A stretch of DNA of 34,985 nt from Lachnospiraceae bacterium (GTDB lineage: Bacteria > Bacillota > Clostridia > Lachnospirales > Lachnospiraceae), in NCBI GenBank assembly GCA_017553035.1, contig JAFZNE010000103.1, forward strand, positions 1-34,985, in the 5' to 3' direction. Every line of letters begins with the position of its first letter. Position 1 is the first letter of the stretch. Below the pieces are notes generated by a model. The model was not told the origin of the DNA. It searched no databases and saw only the letters and a list, made by a program, of their open reading frames with translations. The position numbers were made by a program, and so were the translations under genes. Below are positions 25,960 through 34,554 of the stretch, piece after piece.

Positions 25960-26883
25960 ATGGAAAAAATAGTTATTATTACAGGAACAAACGCTTCCGG
26001 AAAGTCCGGCCTCGGGATCGATCTTGCCTGTTCATCGGGCGCCGAGATCGTTTCTGCGGATTCAAGACAGGTTTTTAAGGGCCTCGATCTCGGTTCGGGG
26101 AAGGTCACACGGGAAGAGATGAAAGGTGTTCCTCATTATCTGCTCGATGTGGCGGAACCGAATGATTTCTTTTCACTGAAGGATTATCAGAAGATGGCCT
26201 ATGACGCGATCGATGATATCCTTGCTCGGGGCAGGCGGGCATATGTTGTCGGGGGTACCGGCCTGTATGTAAGTTCGATAGCCTGCGGATACGTGCTTTC
26301 CGACGCCGAACCCGACACTGAGGTCCGCGCAAAAGTCGAGGCGATGACAATTGATGAACTTATTGATATAATAAGACAGAAGGATCCGTCACGGATAGCG
26401 GAACTTGATCTGAAGAATAAGAGAAGGCTTGAGAGGGCAGCCGAGAAGGTGCTTGCCGGCGCTCCGCGCGATCTTCCTTCAGATCCGCGGTATGAGACCC
26501 TGATCATTGGAGTGACCTGGCCGCGTGACATCCTGTATGAAAGAATCCGCGTACGGCTTGAAAAGAGGCTCGCCCAGGGGCTGCTCGATGAAGTGGCCGA
26601 TCTGAGAAAGAACGGGGCTGAGGATATATTTTTATACAAACTCGGACTTGAGTACAGATACTGTCTGATGTACCTGAGAGGAGAATTCCCCGACTACGGG
26701 AGCTTTTTTGACAAGCTGTTCATGGAGATCAGACATCTGGCCAAGGAGCAGATGACATGGTTCAGAAAACTTAAAAATATAAACTGGATAGATATGCAGA
26801 AGGATCCGCTCGCCGAAGCGGACAGGCTTATAGAGGAGTTTTATGGAGGTCATGATAATCACCGGACTGTCGGGTTCGGGTAA
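25960..26883 (+). CDS. miaA: tRNA dimethylallyltransferase
   Basis: A 307-residue enzyme that transfers a dimethylallyl group to N6 of A37 in tRNAs reading UNN codons. The P-loop is GTNASGKS (9-16), where most family members have GPTASGKS/T. The catalytic Asp motif is 'SADSRQVFKGLDLGSGK' (32-48), where many members have DSMQVY. 'VPHYLLDV' and 'VVGGTGLYV' are further family blocks. Length is normal. The variant residues occur in some lineages, so I still call MiaA, with a small chance of a MiaA-like paralogue. The 3' end overlaps rapZ by 41 bp in another frame. Confidence 0.9.
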   Translation: MEKIVIITGTNASGKSGLGIDLACSSGAEIVSADSRQVFKGLDLGSGKVTREEMKGVPHYLLDVAEPNDFFSLKDYQKMAYDAIDDILARGRRAYVVGGTGLYVSSIACGYVLSDAEPDTEVRAKVEAMTIDELIDIIRQKDPSRIAELDLKNKRRLERAAEKVLAGAPRDLPSDPRYETLIIGVTWPRDILYERIRVRLEKRLAQGLLDEVADLRKNGAEDIFLYKLGLEYRYCLMYLRGEFPDYGSFFDKLFMEIRHLAKEQMTWFRKLKNINWIDMQKDPLAEADRLIEEFYGGHDNHRTVGFG

Positions 26884-27727
26884 GTCAAAAGCACTTAAAG
26901 TGTTTGAAGATAACGGTTATTATTGCCTGGATAATCTTCCTACCAAGCTTCTTGCGGATATCGTCAGGATGCTTGAACAGATAGAGGATTTTCCCAATAA
27001 GGCATGCATAGCCATTGACACGAGAGATGCCAACATCACAAGGGATGCCAATGATTCGCTTGATGAACTCAAGAAAGTCGCCGATATAAGGATCCTGTTC
27101 CTTGAATGTGACCAGGTGGAACTGGTCAGGCGATATAAAGAGACAAGGCGCCTGCATCCCCTGATGATGTACAATGCTTCGCTCGACCTGATCTCCGCGA
27201 TCGGGCTCGAAAGGGAACTGCTCTCGGATATACGGGCCAGAGCGGATTATATTATCGATACATCGCTGCTGTCTTCTTCACAGTTCAGGGAAAAGCTGCT
27301 CGACACCATCCCTGCGGGGGAAGAGAAGCCGATGAGCATAAGCTTCGTGGCATTCGGGTATAAATACGGACTCGGATCCGATTTTGATCTTGTTTTTGAT
27401 GTAAGATGCCTGCCGAATCCTTTTTATGTCGAAGCCCTGCGCGGACTGACGGGAAAGGATGAAGCTGTTAGGGAGTACGTAATGTCATCGCCGGACTCGC
27501 AGGCATTGTTTAAACGTATTACGGATTATCTTGATACGGCGATCCCGCTGTATGAGAAGGAAGGCAAGGCTCAGCTCGTCGTGGGATTCGGCTGCACGGG
27601 CGGGCAGCACAGATCGCTCACATTTGCGATCAAGCTTGCCGAAAGCTACGCGGCAAAAGGTTATCTTACAAAAGCCGTTGCCAGGGATACGGATAAGAAT
27701 ATTCATGAGATAAGCACAAGAGTATAA
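26843..27727 (+). CDS. rapZ: RNase adapter RapZ / nucleotide-binding protein YvcJ
   Basis: A 294-residue P-loop protein. The Walker A is GLSGSGKS (8-15) and the conserved N-terminal block is 'NGYYCLDNLPTKLL'. The C-terminal domain has 'DLVFDVRCLPNPFY' and 'GFGCTGGQHRS', typical of RapZ/YvcJ. In enterobacteria RapZ controls GlmS through small RNAs. In Firmicutes the role is less clear (YvcJ: nucleotide binding, competence). ATG 26843 is supported by GAGGAG 4 nt upstream and lies within miaA, so the two are coupled. The whiA gene often found near rapZ in Firmicutes is not here. Confidence 0.95.
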   Translation: MEVMIITGLSGSGKSKALKVFEDNGYYCLDNLPTKLLADIVRMLEQIEDFPNKACIAIDTRDANITRDANDSLDELKKVADIRILFLECDQVELVRRYKETRRLHPLMMYNASLDLISAIGLERELLSDIRARADYIIDTSLLSSSQFREKLLDTIPAGEEKPMSISFVAFGYKYGLGSDFDLVFDVRCLPNPFYVEALRGLTGKDEAVREYVMSSPDSQALFKRITDYLDTAIPLYEKEGKAQLVVGFGCTGGQHRSLTFAIKLAESYAAKGYLTKAVARDTDKNIHEISTRV

Positions 27728-27746
27728 ATACAGGGAGATTTTCAGA

Positions 27747-29444
27747 ATGAAGCGCAGCAAGGAAGAGATTATTTCGGAAATAGGCCTGATATTGCTAAGA
27801 AAAGCTGAATGCAGCGGAGTACAGCAATGCGTGGAGACTGTCGGTAAGGAACTGGGTCTTGACGGAGGACTTGTGCTTCGCAGCAATGAGATACCGTTTT
27901 TGCTGGAAATGCGTTGCTGCTGGGATCCGAGGGAAGTGATCGCCGACAGGAGCATGCTGGTCGATTATTCGGAGTACCCGGAATCCGAACCGCTCAATCC
28001 TTTCGGCAAACCCCAGAGGCTCACTATTATCGAAAATGTTGACAAGATCGACCTGGATCCTGTTACTGCGGACTTTTTCAACAAGATCGGAGCGAAGGCT
28101 TTTGTCGGGTGTTCGATGTCGCATGACGGCGAATACCTGGGCGGGATGTGCTTTTACATGGGACGTCCGAGGATCTGGGATGAAAACGACCTCGAACTGA
28201 TCAGGGACGTTGCGGAGCTGACATCCAATGTTGTAGCCAAGATCAAGCTCGGGGAAACTACCGGGTATCTGCTCAAAGAGATCAACAGGAGGATCCAGGA
28301 TGCCGACGAAGCCAAGGCCCGGTTCATGAACAGCATTTCCAATGAAATGCGTACACCTCTGAACTCCGCTATGGGGCTGATCTCCATTATGCGCCATAAC
28401 ATCGAAAATATAGAAGTGACCGAAGATTGCATAGGCAGGATGGAAACCCTGATACGTACACTGATCGAGACGGTCGGAAATGTAGCCGATACCTCTCTGG
28501 TTTCCGGCAACGAGCATCTTGTCAACCGTAACTGGATGCCTTTGAGATCACTGGTTTCCGGAGTCCGGAAATTCATCAATCCGCTGGTTGCCGCAAAGGG
28601 ACAGATCCTTGAATTTAATTATGATCCGGAGACCACGGTCCTGGCCGACGAGGTCAAGCTAGCGCGTATCCTGATCAATGTACTGACCTTGTCGAACCGT
28701 TTTTCGGACAATGATTCAACGATCACGGTGTCTTTGGAGACCGAAAAGATCGGGACCAGACAGTCCGTGCTGATCATGAGAGTGAAGGACGAGAACGGCA
28801 GTTACGGCTCAGGTAATGCCGCCAAAATGTTCGATCCGCTTTCGAATATGGAGGGGGCCGGCGGACAGGTGAGCAATCTCGGCATTAATATGGCAATAAC
28901 ACATCATATGACCGAAGTGATGAGCGGTACGCTGGAATTCTTTGCAGACAGCGAGGGAACTGAGTTTGTGGCAAGTATCCCGGTCAAGATAAAGGGTGAA
29001 ATTTCCGATCCGGATAAAAAAAGGGTTGAGGAAAATCCGGAACAGGAATACAATGAGATGTATATAGGCAGACATATTCTCATCGTGGAAGATAATATGA
29101 TGATGGGAGAGATACTTGCGACGCTTATGGGATACCGCGGGCTGGAGACCGATGTCGCGCTGAACGGCAGGGAGGCGGTTGACGCTTATCTCGGGCATGA
29201 TGAGTTTCATTACGACATGATCTTTATGGACATACAGATGCCACAGATGGACGGACTCGAAGCAACGGGACTGATCCGTGCAAGCGACCGCAAGGATGCT
29301 TCGATCATACCGATCATAGCACTCTCGGCCGCATCTATTCCCGAAGAGGAAGAGGCTGCGCTCAGCAGCGGTATGAATGCTTATATACGTAAACCTGTGG
29401 ACGAACAGGAACTATTTGAGATCATCAATACATATCTGATATGA
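27747..29444 (+). CDS. GAF-HisKA-HATPase-receiver hybrid protein lacking the phosphoacceptor His
   Basis: A 565-residue cytoplasmic protein with no membrane segment. Order: GAF-like sensor (about 15-165), a coiled-coil linker, HisKA-like dimerisation domain (about 185-245), a HATPase-like domain (about 270-420) and a receiver (about 440-565). The H-box reads 'MNSISNEMRTPLNSAMG': the usual S-H-E is S-N-E, with Asn199 (AAT, 28341-28343) replacing the phosphorylated His. The ATP-binding boxes are also altered: the N-box region is 'LINVLTLSNRF', the D-x-G-x-G box is 'KDENGSYGSG', and the second Gly box is 'NLGINMAI'. The receiver is intact (IVEDN, Asp495 in FMDIQMPQMDG, Lys in IRKPVD). It is probably a pseudokinase scaffold whose receiver is phosphorylated by another kinase. 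It follows rapZ by 19 bp. Confidence 0.85.
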   Translation: MKRSKEEIISEIGLILLRKAECSGVQQCVETVGKELGLDGGLVLRSNEIPFLLEMRCCWDPREVIADRSMLVDYSEYPESEPLNPFGKPQRLTIIENVDKIDLDPVTADFFNKIGAKAFVGCSMSHDGEYLGGMCFYMGRPRIWDENDLELIRDVAELTSNVVAKIKLGETTGYLLKEINRRIQDADEAKARFMNSISNEMRTPLNSAMGLISIMRHNIENIEVTEDCIGRMETLIRTLIETVGNVADTSLVSGNEHLVNRNWMPLRSLVSGVRKFINPLVAAKGQILEFNYDPETTVLADEVKLARILINVLTLSNRFSDNDSTITVSLETEKIGTRQSVLIMRVKDENGSYGSGNAAKMFDPLSNMEGAGGQVSNLGINMAITHHMTEVMSGTLEFFADSEGTEFVASIPVKIKGEISDPDKKRVEENPEQEYNEMYIGRHILIVEDNMMMGEILATLMGYRGLETDVALNGREAVDAYLGHDEFHYDMIFMDIQMPQMDGLEATGLIRASDRKDASIIPIIALSAASIPEEEEAALSSGMNAYIRKPVDEQELFEIINTYLI

Positions 29445-29467
29445 CATAACATGGAGGAAAAAGGAAA

Positions 29468-30919
29468 ATGGGGAAGTTGAATCCCTATTCGCATCTGCTC
29501 ATACGAATGACGCTGGTACTTATTGTGGTTGCGGCAGCGGCATTTCTGTACAATACGGATGCGGATGTCAGGGCAAATGAAACCGATCCGGCGGTCGTTG
29601 CGACGTCGGATGTACTGATACCGGTCGGTGATGCCGGGGCGCAGACTTCGGATACCGAACCGGACAACCCGGCCGCAATAAGTCCCGAAGCTGTGGCAGA
29701 TAACACATTACCGGCCGATACCGCTATTCCGGACGAGACGAAGACAGCTTCCGAGCCCGGAGACGGAACGGAAACCGCTCCGAATGAGTCCGACGATCCG
29801 GACAAGACGACGGATATCACCGATGTAGCGGATAACACCAATAACGCCGGCGACGGCGATACCGGTAATCCGGGTACGGATAACGGGAACGATGAGACCA
29901 CACAGACAGGATTTGCATCCGACGGCGGTACGGATAACGGACAGACGGAGAATCCCGAAGGTGATAACGATACGGACGGGACGGATAATTCCGCAGATGA
30001 TGCTGCGGCCAAACTTGCGGAATACAAGAAGACGCAGGAATACGTTGATTCGCTTCTTGTGACCCATCCGGATCATTATAACGCGAAGGTCGTTGAAAAT
30101 GCACGATCGATACCGACCGATTCGGATAACGACAGATACCTGTTTATCACAGGCAAGGATAAGAAGATATACAAAGTCGGCGGAATGCCCGAAGGCTTTA
30201 AGAATGATGCACAGACGAGAAAGCATATGGTTACTTTGGATGTGCCCGTCTGGAAAATGACCGCTTCCGGTGAGAAGTATTCGTCATACTGGCCGATCAC
30301 GATAAACGAGAAGCTCGCAGACAGCATCAGATGTATTTTCAGTGATATTTATCAGCTCGATATCAAGTTTCCCTTCAATTACCTTACGGGATATTCATTC
30401 CGAAAGGTTAACGGTGTCGGACTTGTCAATTCCAAGCTTATGTCGACCCACGCATTCGGTGTTGCCCTCGACATTAACCTCGGGGACTATGACAACGACT
30501 ATTTCCTGGGAAAAGGCAATGACCTGAGAAATAAAAACAATCCTTACTGCATCCCGGATGAAGTCATCAGGATATTTGAGGATTATGGCTGGTTCTGGGG
30601 CGGCAATTATGATATCTGTGCCGATACGATGCATTTCCAGTATTTTGAACTCGGATTCCTGCAGTATGAAAGCGATGAGCCTTTCCCGATCCTTTCCCGC
30701 GGAGCCGAAGGCATGGATCCCTTGGTAATAAGGAACCTCACACAGAGACTGGTAAGGCTCGGATATCTTGAAAAAGAGACTTCCAATTTCAGCAAGAAGG
30801 TTGACAAGGCGGTTAAACAGTTCCAGGAAGAGCACGGACTCGAGCCCGACGGTGTCGTTAACTATGCGACCTGGGAGCCCCTGATCAATCTGACACATTT
30901 CATGAAATACGTATTTTAA
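29468..30919 (+). CDS. VanY-like D-Ala-D-Ala carboxypeptidase with peptidoglycan-binding domain
   Basis: A 483-residue cell-wall enzyme. An N-terminal signal anchor (about 11-30) is followed by a disordered Asp/Thr/Asn/Glu-rich spacer (about 35-180). Next is a peptidase M15 domain whose zinc site is visible as 'STHAFGVALDIN' (His328, Asp335) and 'DTMHFQYFE' (His389). The end (about 415-478) is a PG_binding_1 domain, 'LTQRLVRLGYLEKETSNFSK' then 'AVKQFQEEHGLEPDG'. It should trim stem peptides in the wall after export. GGAGG lies 10 nt before the ATG. It is 23 bp after the hybrid kinase-like gene, so the two may be co-expressed, hinting at envelope-related control. Confidence 0.88.
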   Translation: MGKLNPYSHLLIRMTLVLIVVAAAAFLYNTDADVRANETDPAVVATSDVLIPVGDAGAQTSDTEPDNPAAISPEAVADNTLPADTAIPDETKTASEPGDGTETAPNESDDPDKTTDITDVADNTNNAGDGDTGNPGTDNGNDETTQTGFASDGGTDNGQTENPEGDNDTDGTDNSADDAAAKLAEYKKTQEYVDSLLVTHPDHYNAKVVENARSIPTDSDNDRYLFITGKDKKIYKVGGMPEGFKNDAQTRKHMVTLDVPVWKMTASGEKYSSYWPITINEKLADSIRCIFSDIYQLDIKFPFNYLTGYSFRKVNGVGLVNSKLMSTHAFGVALDINLGDYDNDYFLGKGNDLRNKNNPYCIPDEVIRIFEDYGWFWGGNYDICADTMHFQYFELGFLQYESDEPFPILSRGAEGMDPLVIRNLTQRLVRLGYLEKETSNFSKKVDKAVKQFQEEHGLEPDGVVNYATWEPLINLTHFMKYVF

Positions 30920-30963
30920 TTAACAACTAATTTGGCGCAAGCCGGAAGGAGATATAAACAAAT

Positions 30964-32244
30964 ATGATCGATTTAAAATTTTTACGTGAGAATCCTGAGA
31001 TCGTAAGACAGAATATCAGGAATAAGTTTCAGGACCAGAAACTGCCTCTGGTAGATGAGGTTATCTCGATCGATGCGGACCGCCGTGCGACACAGCAGGA
31101 AGCCGATGATCTTCGAAACAAGCGTAACTCGCTGAGCAAGCAGATCGGAGCTCTGATGGGACAGGGCAAGAAGGATGAGGCGGAAGAAGTCAAGAAGCAG
31201 GTTGCCGAATTCGGTGACAGACTTGCAGAGCTTGAAGCCAAGCAGACCGAACTTGAGGGTGAAGTAACCAAGAGAATGATGCTGATCCCCAATATTATCG
31301 ATCCGAGCGTGCCGATCGGCAAGGATGATTCCTGCAATGTTGAGCTTGAGCGCTTTGGGGAGCCGAAGGTTCCGGATTTCGAGATCCCTTATCATACAGA
31401 TATCATGGAAAAACTGCACGGCATAGATCTTGATTCGGCAAGAAGGGTTGCGGGCAACGGATTCTATTATCTGATGGGCGATATCGCAAGACTTCATTCG
31501 GCAGTTATCGCATATGCGCGTGATTTCATGATCGACAGGGGCTTCACCTACTGTGTTCCGCCTTTCATGATCAGAAGCGATGTTGTTACGGGCGTTATGA
31601 GCTTCGCTGAAATGGATGCGATGATGTACAAGATCGAGGGCGAGGATCTGTACCTGATCGGAACCAGCGAGCATTCAATGATCGGTAAATATATTGATAC
31701 GATAGTTCAGGAAGATACTCTTCCTCATACACTTACGAGCTATTCACCCTGCTTCCGCAAGGAAAAGGGTGCCCACGGTATCGAGGAGAGAGGCGTATAC
31801 CGTATCCATCAGTTCGAGAAGCAGGAAATGATCGTTATCTGCAAGCCCGAAGACAGCATGACTTGGTATAACAAACTGTGGAAGAATACAGTCGACCTGT
31901 TCCGCTCAATGGATATCCCCGTACGTACGCTTGAATGCTGCTCGGGAGATCTTGCCGATCTTAAGGTTAAATCATGTGATGTTGAGGCGTGGTCGCCTCG
32001 CCAGAAGAAGTATTTTGAGGTTGGCTCATGCTCGAACCTCGGTGATGCTCAGGCAAGGAGACTTCGCATCAGAGTTGTCGGCGAAGGTGGCAAGTATTTT
32101 GCTCATACTCTCAATAATACGGTTGTTGCACCGCCCCGTATGCTTATCGCATTCCTCGAGAACAATCTGAACGAGGACGGAAGTGTCAACATACCGAAGG
32201 TTCTCCAGCCTTATATGGGCGGAAAGACAAAGATCGAACCCTGA
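30964..32244 (+). CDS. serS: Seryl-tRNA synthetase
   Basis: A 426-residue class II synthetase that charges tRNA-Ser (and tRNA-Sec where present). The start 'MIDLKFLRENPEIVRQNI' is canonical. A coiled-coil tRNA-binding arm spans about 30-105 and the catalytic domain follows. Motif 2 is 'CFRKEKGAHGIEERGVYRIH' (near 263-282) and motif 3 is 'NNTVVAPPRMLIAFLENN' (near 388-405). The YRIHQFEKQE version of motif 2 recalls the archaeal/eukaryotic-like branch more than the usual bacterial LIRQHQF. The ribosome-binding site AAGGAG is 12 nt from the ATG. No T-box fits in the 44-bp gap before it. The stop overlaps the next start (TGATG). Confidence 0.94.
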   Translation: MIDLKFLRENPEIVRQNIRNKFQDQKLPLVDEVISIDADRRATQQEADDLRNKRNSLSKQIGALMGQGKKDEAEEVKKQVAEFGDRLAELEAKQTELEGEVTKRMMLIPNIIDPSVPIGKDDSCNVELERFGEPKVPDFEIPYHTDIMEKLHGIDLDSARRVAGNGFYYLMGDIARLHSAVIAYARDFMIDRGFTYCVPPFMIRSDVVTGVMSFAEMDAMMYKIEGEDLYLIGTSEHSMIGKYIDTIVQEDTLPHTLTSYSPCFRKEKGAHGIEERGVYRIHQFEKQEMIVICKPEDSMTWYNKLWKNTVDLFRSMDIPVRTLECCSGDLADLKVKSCDVEAWSPRQKKYFEVGSCSNLGDAQARRLRIRVVGEGGKYFAHTLNNTVVAPPRMLIAFLENNLNEDGSVNIPKVLQPYMGGKTKIEP

Positions 32245-32993
32245 TGAATAATATTTTGATTACAGGCGCGTCACGAGGAATCGGGCGCGCAATAGCTTTA
32301 AAAGCGGCAGAAAATGAAAGCCGGCTGTTCCTGAATTCGCTTACGGGCGGTGAAAACCTAAGCTCTGTAAAGACCGAGATCGACAGATTAAGGGCTGCGG
32401 GAGGGATCGCAGGTTCCGTATCGCTCGTGGAAGGCGATGTCGGTGATCCGGACGAGGTAAGAAGGATATTCGGCATTATCGAAAATGAACTGGACGGCGG
32501 GAAGATCGGTGTCCTGATCAACAATGCCGGGATCTCGCACATCGGACTGGTCCAGGATATGACCGATGAGGAATGGAACAGGATCATAGCGGTAAACTTA
32601 AGCTCCGTACATTATCTCTGCAAAGCGGTAATACCGCATATGCTTGGCTTGGGTGGCGGACATATCCTCAATATTTCATCGGTATGGGGCAATGTGGGAG
32701 CATCCTGCGAGGTTGCGTATTCGGCTTCAAAAGGCGGAGTAAACGCTTACACCAGGGCACTTGCCAAGGAACTGGCGCCCTCCGGGATCGCGGTCAATGC
32801 CATTGCCTGCGGATGCATCGATACCGACATGAACAGGCATCTGAGCGGAGAAGACCGGAATGAGCTGTGTGAACAGATCCCCGCAGGGAGATTCGCCAGA
32901 CCCGAAGAAGTCGCGGAACTGGCGGTTTCGCTATGCAACGGGAACAATTATCTGACAGGTCAGGTTATTACATTTGACGGCGGATGGATATGA
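32244..32993 (+). CDS. fabG: SDR family oxidoreductase, likely 3-oxoacyl-ACP reductase
   Basis: A 249-residue short-chain dehydrogenase/reductase with NADPH-type Rossmann motif TGASRGIG (7-14), NNAG (93-96), catalytic Ser (145/146 in NISSVWG), Tyr159 and Lys163 (YSASKGG). Length and motifs fit FabG, which reduces 3-oxoacyl-ACP in fatty-acid synthesis. However, it is not in a fab cluster, so it may be a FabG-like reductase with another substrate. It is coupled to serS by a TGATG overlap and to the next gene by ATGA. The exact symbol is less certain than the family. Confidence 0.85.
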   Translation: MNNILITGASRGIGRAIALKAAENESRLFLNSLTGGENLSSVKTEIDRLRAAGGIAGSVSLVEGDVGDPDEVRRIFGIIENELDGGKIGVLINNAGISHIGLVQDMTDEEWNRIIAVNLSSVHYLCKAVIPHMLGLGGGHILNISSVWGNVGASCEVAYSASKGGVNAYTRALAKELAPSGIAVNAIACGCIDTDMNRHLSGEDRNELCEQIPAGRFARPEEVAELAVSLCNGNNYLTGQVITFDGGWI

Positions 32994-33799
32994 AGAAAAA
33001 AAGCAAAGGATTTACATTCCTGATCTTATCCCTGGTGCTGGTCACAGTGGCGGTATTCGGAGGATTTGCGCTTGCAAATGCCATCCGCAGCAACCCGGAA
33101 ACCGGTACCGGGCCTAAGCAGCAGGCTCCCGCGGATAATGAAAACCGTCCTTCACAAAGCGGGTCAAAAGCGGGCGTGGTGCTGACCAATCCGATCGAAG
33201 TCATTTACGATGTTGACTTTGAAACGGGCAGGATAGAGCAGATCCTGATCTCAATTTTGAATACGTATTCATCGAAGCTTGATTTTATACGGATAGACAC
33301 CGATGTGATGTATACCATGAGTGCATCGCTTTATTCGGCGCTGACACCCGAGAATACGACGCTTCCGCAGACAGTGACATTTTCGGAACTGTACAGATAT
33401 TACGGCAATGATCATGCTTTCGATGCGGGACGCAGGATTATCGGCGAGCTTCTGAGCGTGAATACGGATTATTATTGTGCCCTGCCGGAACGGGATTTTG
33501 ACAGGGTATTTTCAATCCGGTCATGGGATGACGAAACGGTGATACGGTTTGCGGCTGACGGATCGCAGGTAAAGGAGGATTACGGGACTGAAGGAAGCGT
33601 CCGGGGGTTTATCGGTGATATTCTCGAAAATGCCGTTACGAACTGCAGTATCGAATCAAGAAACGGATATGTTGAACTTTTTGACTCGCTTGAGGACAGT
33701 GATATCAGCTTTACCGATGCTCCCGTTTACGAGAATAATGAATCCTGCTGGCTCGATACGGGCGCGATGGCCGGGATACTGTATGAGATTTTATATTAA
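32990..33799 (+). CDS. Membrane-anchored extracytoplasmic protein, possibly a divergent LCP-like domain
   Basis: A 269-residue protein with a single N-terminal membrane segment (about 8-30), a Pro/Gln/Asn-rich spacer, then a soluble domain of about 200 residues. The segments 'SSKLDFIRIDTDVMYT', 'SELYRYYGNDHAFDAGRRII' and 'LLSVNTDYYCALPERDFDRV' have the order of LytR-CpsA-Psr blocks, but the conserved Arg/Asp lipid-phosphate residues are not clearly present. The assignment is therefore only a suggestion. The ATG at 32990 overlaps the reductase stop as ATGA; an in-frame ATG at 32984 is also possible. No better family was recognised. A hairpin follows the stop. Confidence 0.7.
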   Translation: MKKKSKGFTFLILSLVLVTVAVFGGFALANAIRSNPETGTGPKQQAPADNENRPSQSGSKAGVVLTNPIEVIYDVDFETGRIEQILISILNTYSSKLDFIRIDTDVMYTMSASLYSALTPENTTLPQTVTFSELYRYYGNDHAFDAGRRIIGELLSVNTDYYCALPERDFDRVFSIRSWDDETVIRFAADGSQVKEDYGTEGSVRGFIGDILENAVTNCSIESRNGYVELFDSLEDSDISFTDAPVYENNESCWLDTGAMAGILYEILY

Positions 33800-33829
33800 G
33801 GAAACGATGATCTGATCAGCGTTTCCTTA
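33797..33829 (+). terminator. Hairpin at the end of the long forward gene run
   Basis: TAAGGAAACG (33797-33806) pairs with CGTTTCCTTA (33820-33829), and inside it TGATC/GATCA extends the helix. The arm starts within the stop codon. There is no T-tract after it, so it may be a Rho-dependent or mRNA 3'-end stabilising structure rather than a simple intrinsic terminator. Confidence 0.5.
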
Positions 33830-33898
33830 GTCATTTGAGCGATTAAATGAAATATTGTCACGATTTTGTGATGTTTATCGATGAAAGGATATGGCTAA

Positions 33899-34369
33899 AT
33901 GAACAGTAAGCTTCGTAAAATAGCGGCATTTCTTGCAATCCTTCTCTGCGCGGCGGGAATATTCGGCGCAGGTATGGCGTTCGGCGCCGGAAGCGGAGAA
34001 CCGGGAACACAAGGGGACCCGATCGTAACGCTCAGCTATCTGGAATCCCGGCTTGCGGCATTGGAGAACACCGGGAATGCAGCATCTCCGGTCAGCTCCG
34101 GTAACGGATCGGTTTCGGGATTTACGAAGCTGACGCTGAATAAAAACCAGACACTTAATCTTTCAGACGGCGGAATGTTCATAGTATTTTCGGGAAACGG
34201 CCGGATAAGCGGGGAACAGGGAATGCTCAACCTGAGTACGGGTGAAGTGTTCTCAAACGGCACAAGCGCGGTTCTTTATTCGGTGTTTATGGCAACCGGC
34301 AATGACTGCGGAGTAACGGCTTCGGGAAATATGACCATATATGTCTTCGGAAATCATGAAATTTTGTGA
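33899..34369 (+). CDS. Small anchored secreted protein of unknown function
   Basis: A 156-residue protein. Residues 1-30 form a signal peptide or anchor ('AAFLAILLCAAGIFGAGMAF'). Then comes 'GDPIVTLSYLESRLAALE', a short helix that recurs from memory in clostridial exported proteins after the anchor, and a Ser/Gly linker. The C-terminal domain (about 75-156) is all beta, with regular 'KLTLNKNQTLNLSDGGMFIV' and 'SGNGRISGEQGMLNLSTGEV' strands, like a small jelly-roll or cupin-type fold. No catalytic residues can be named. The ribosome-binding site AAAGGA is 9 nt before the ATG. It is isolated between two non-coding stretches, with no convincing promoter found. Confidence 0.72.
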   Translation: MNSKLRKIAAFLAILLCAAGIFGAGMAFGAGSGEPGTQGDPIVTLSYLESRLAALENTGNAASPVSSGNGSVSGFTKLTLNKNQTLNLSDGGMFIVFSGNGRISGEQGMLNLSTGEVFSNGTSAVLYSVFMATGNDCGVTASGNMTIYVFGNHEIL

Positions 34370-34492
34370 GATGGCTTCTGACGAAGTTGTTATGTTATGC
34401 AAGATTTACAAAATTGGGAAATAGATTTTGGTAATAAATGATATGGTTTTTTTGGGTTATTTCTTGTATCATATGCTATGTAGTCAAGTTGC

Positions 34493-34507
34493 GGGCATAG
34501 AATGCCC
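34493..34507 (+). other. Small hairpin in the leader of the ABC ATPase gene
   Basis: GGGCAT (34493-34498) pairs with ATGCCC (34502-34507) around a 3-nt loop, about 48 bp before the start codon. The 185-bp gap has no clear sigma-A promoter; it is AT-rich around 34430-34480. Confidence 0.4.
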
Positions 34508-34554
34508 AAAAGACGTTCTACCGTATTTTTAAAATTATCAAAGGAGAACATGTA

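Noticed and set aside
30920-30963. Possible T-box riboswitch upstream of serS
   Set aside because: The gap is only 44 bp and contains no T-box sequence or terminator.
33851-33875. TGTCAC(N4-6)GTGA-like dyad as a Crp/Fnr site before the small secreted protein
   Set aside because: The half-sites are short and imperfect and no aligned promoter was seen.
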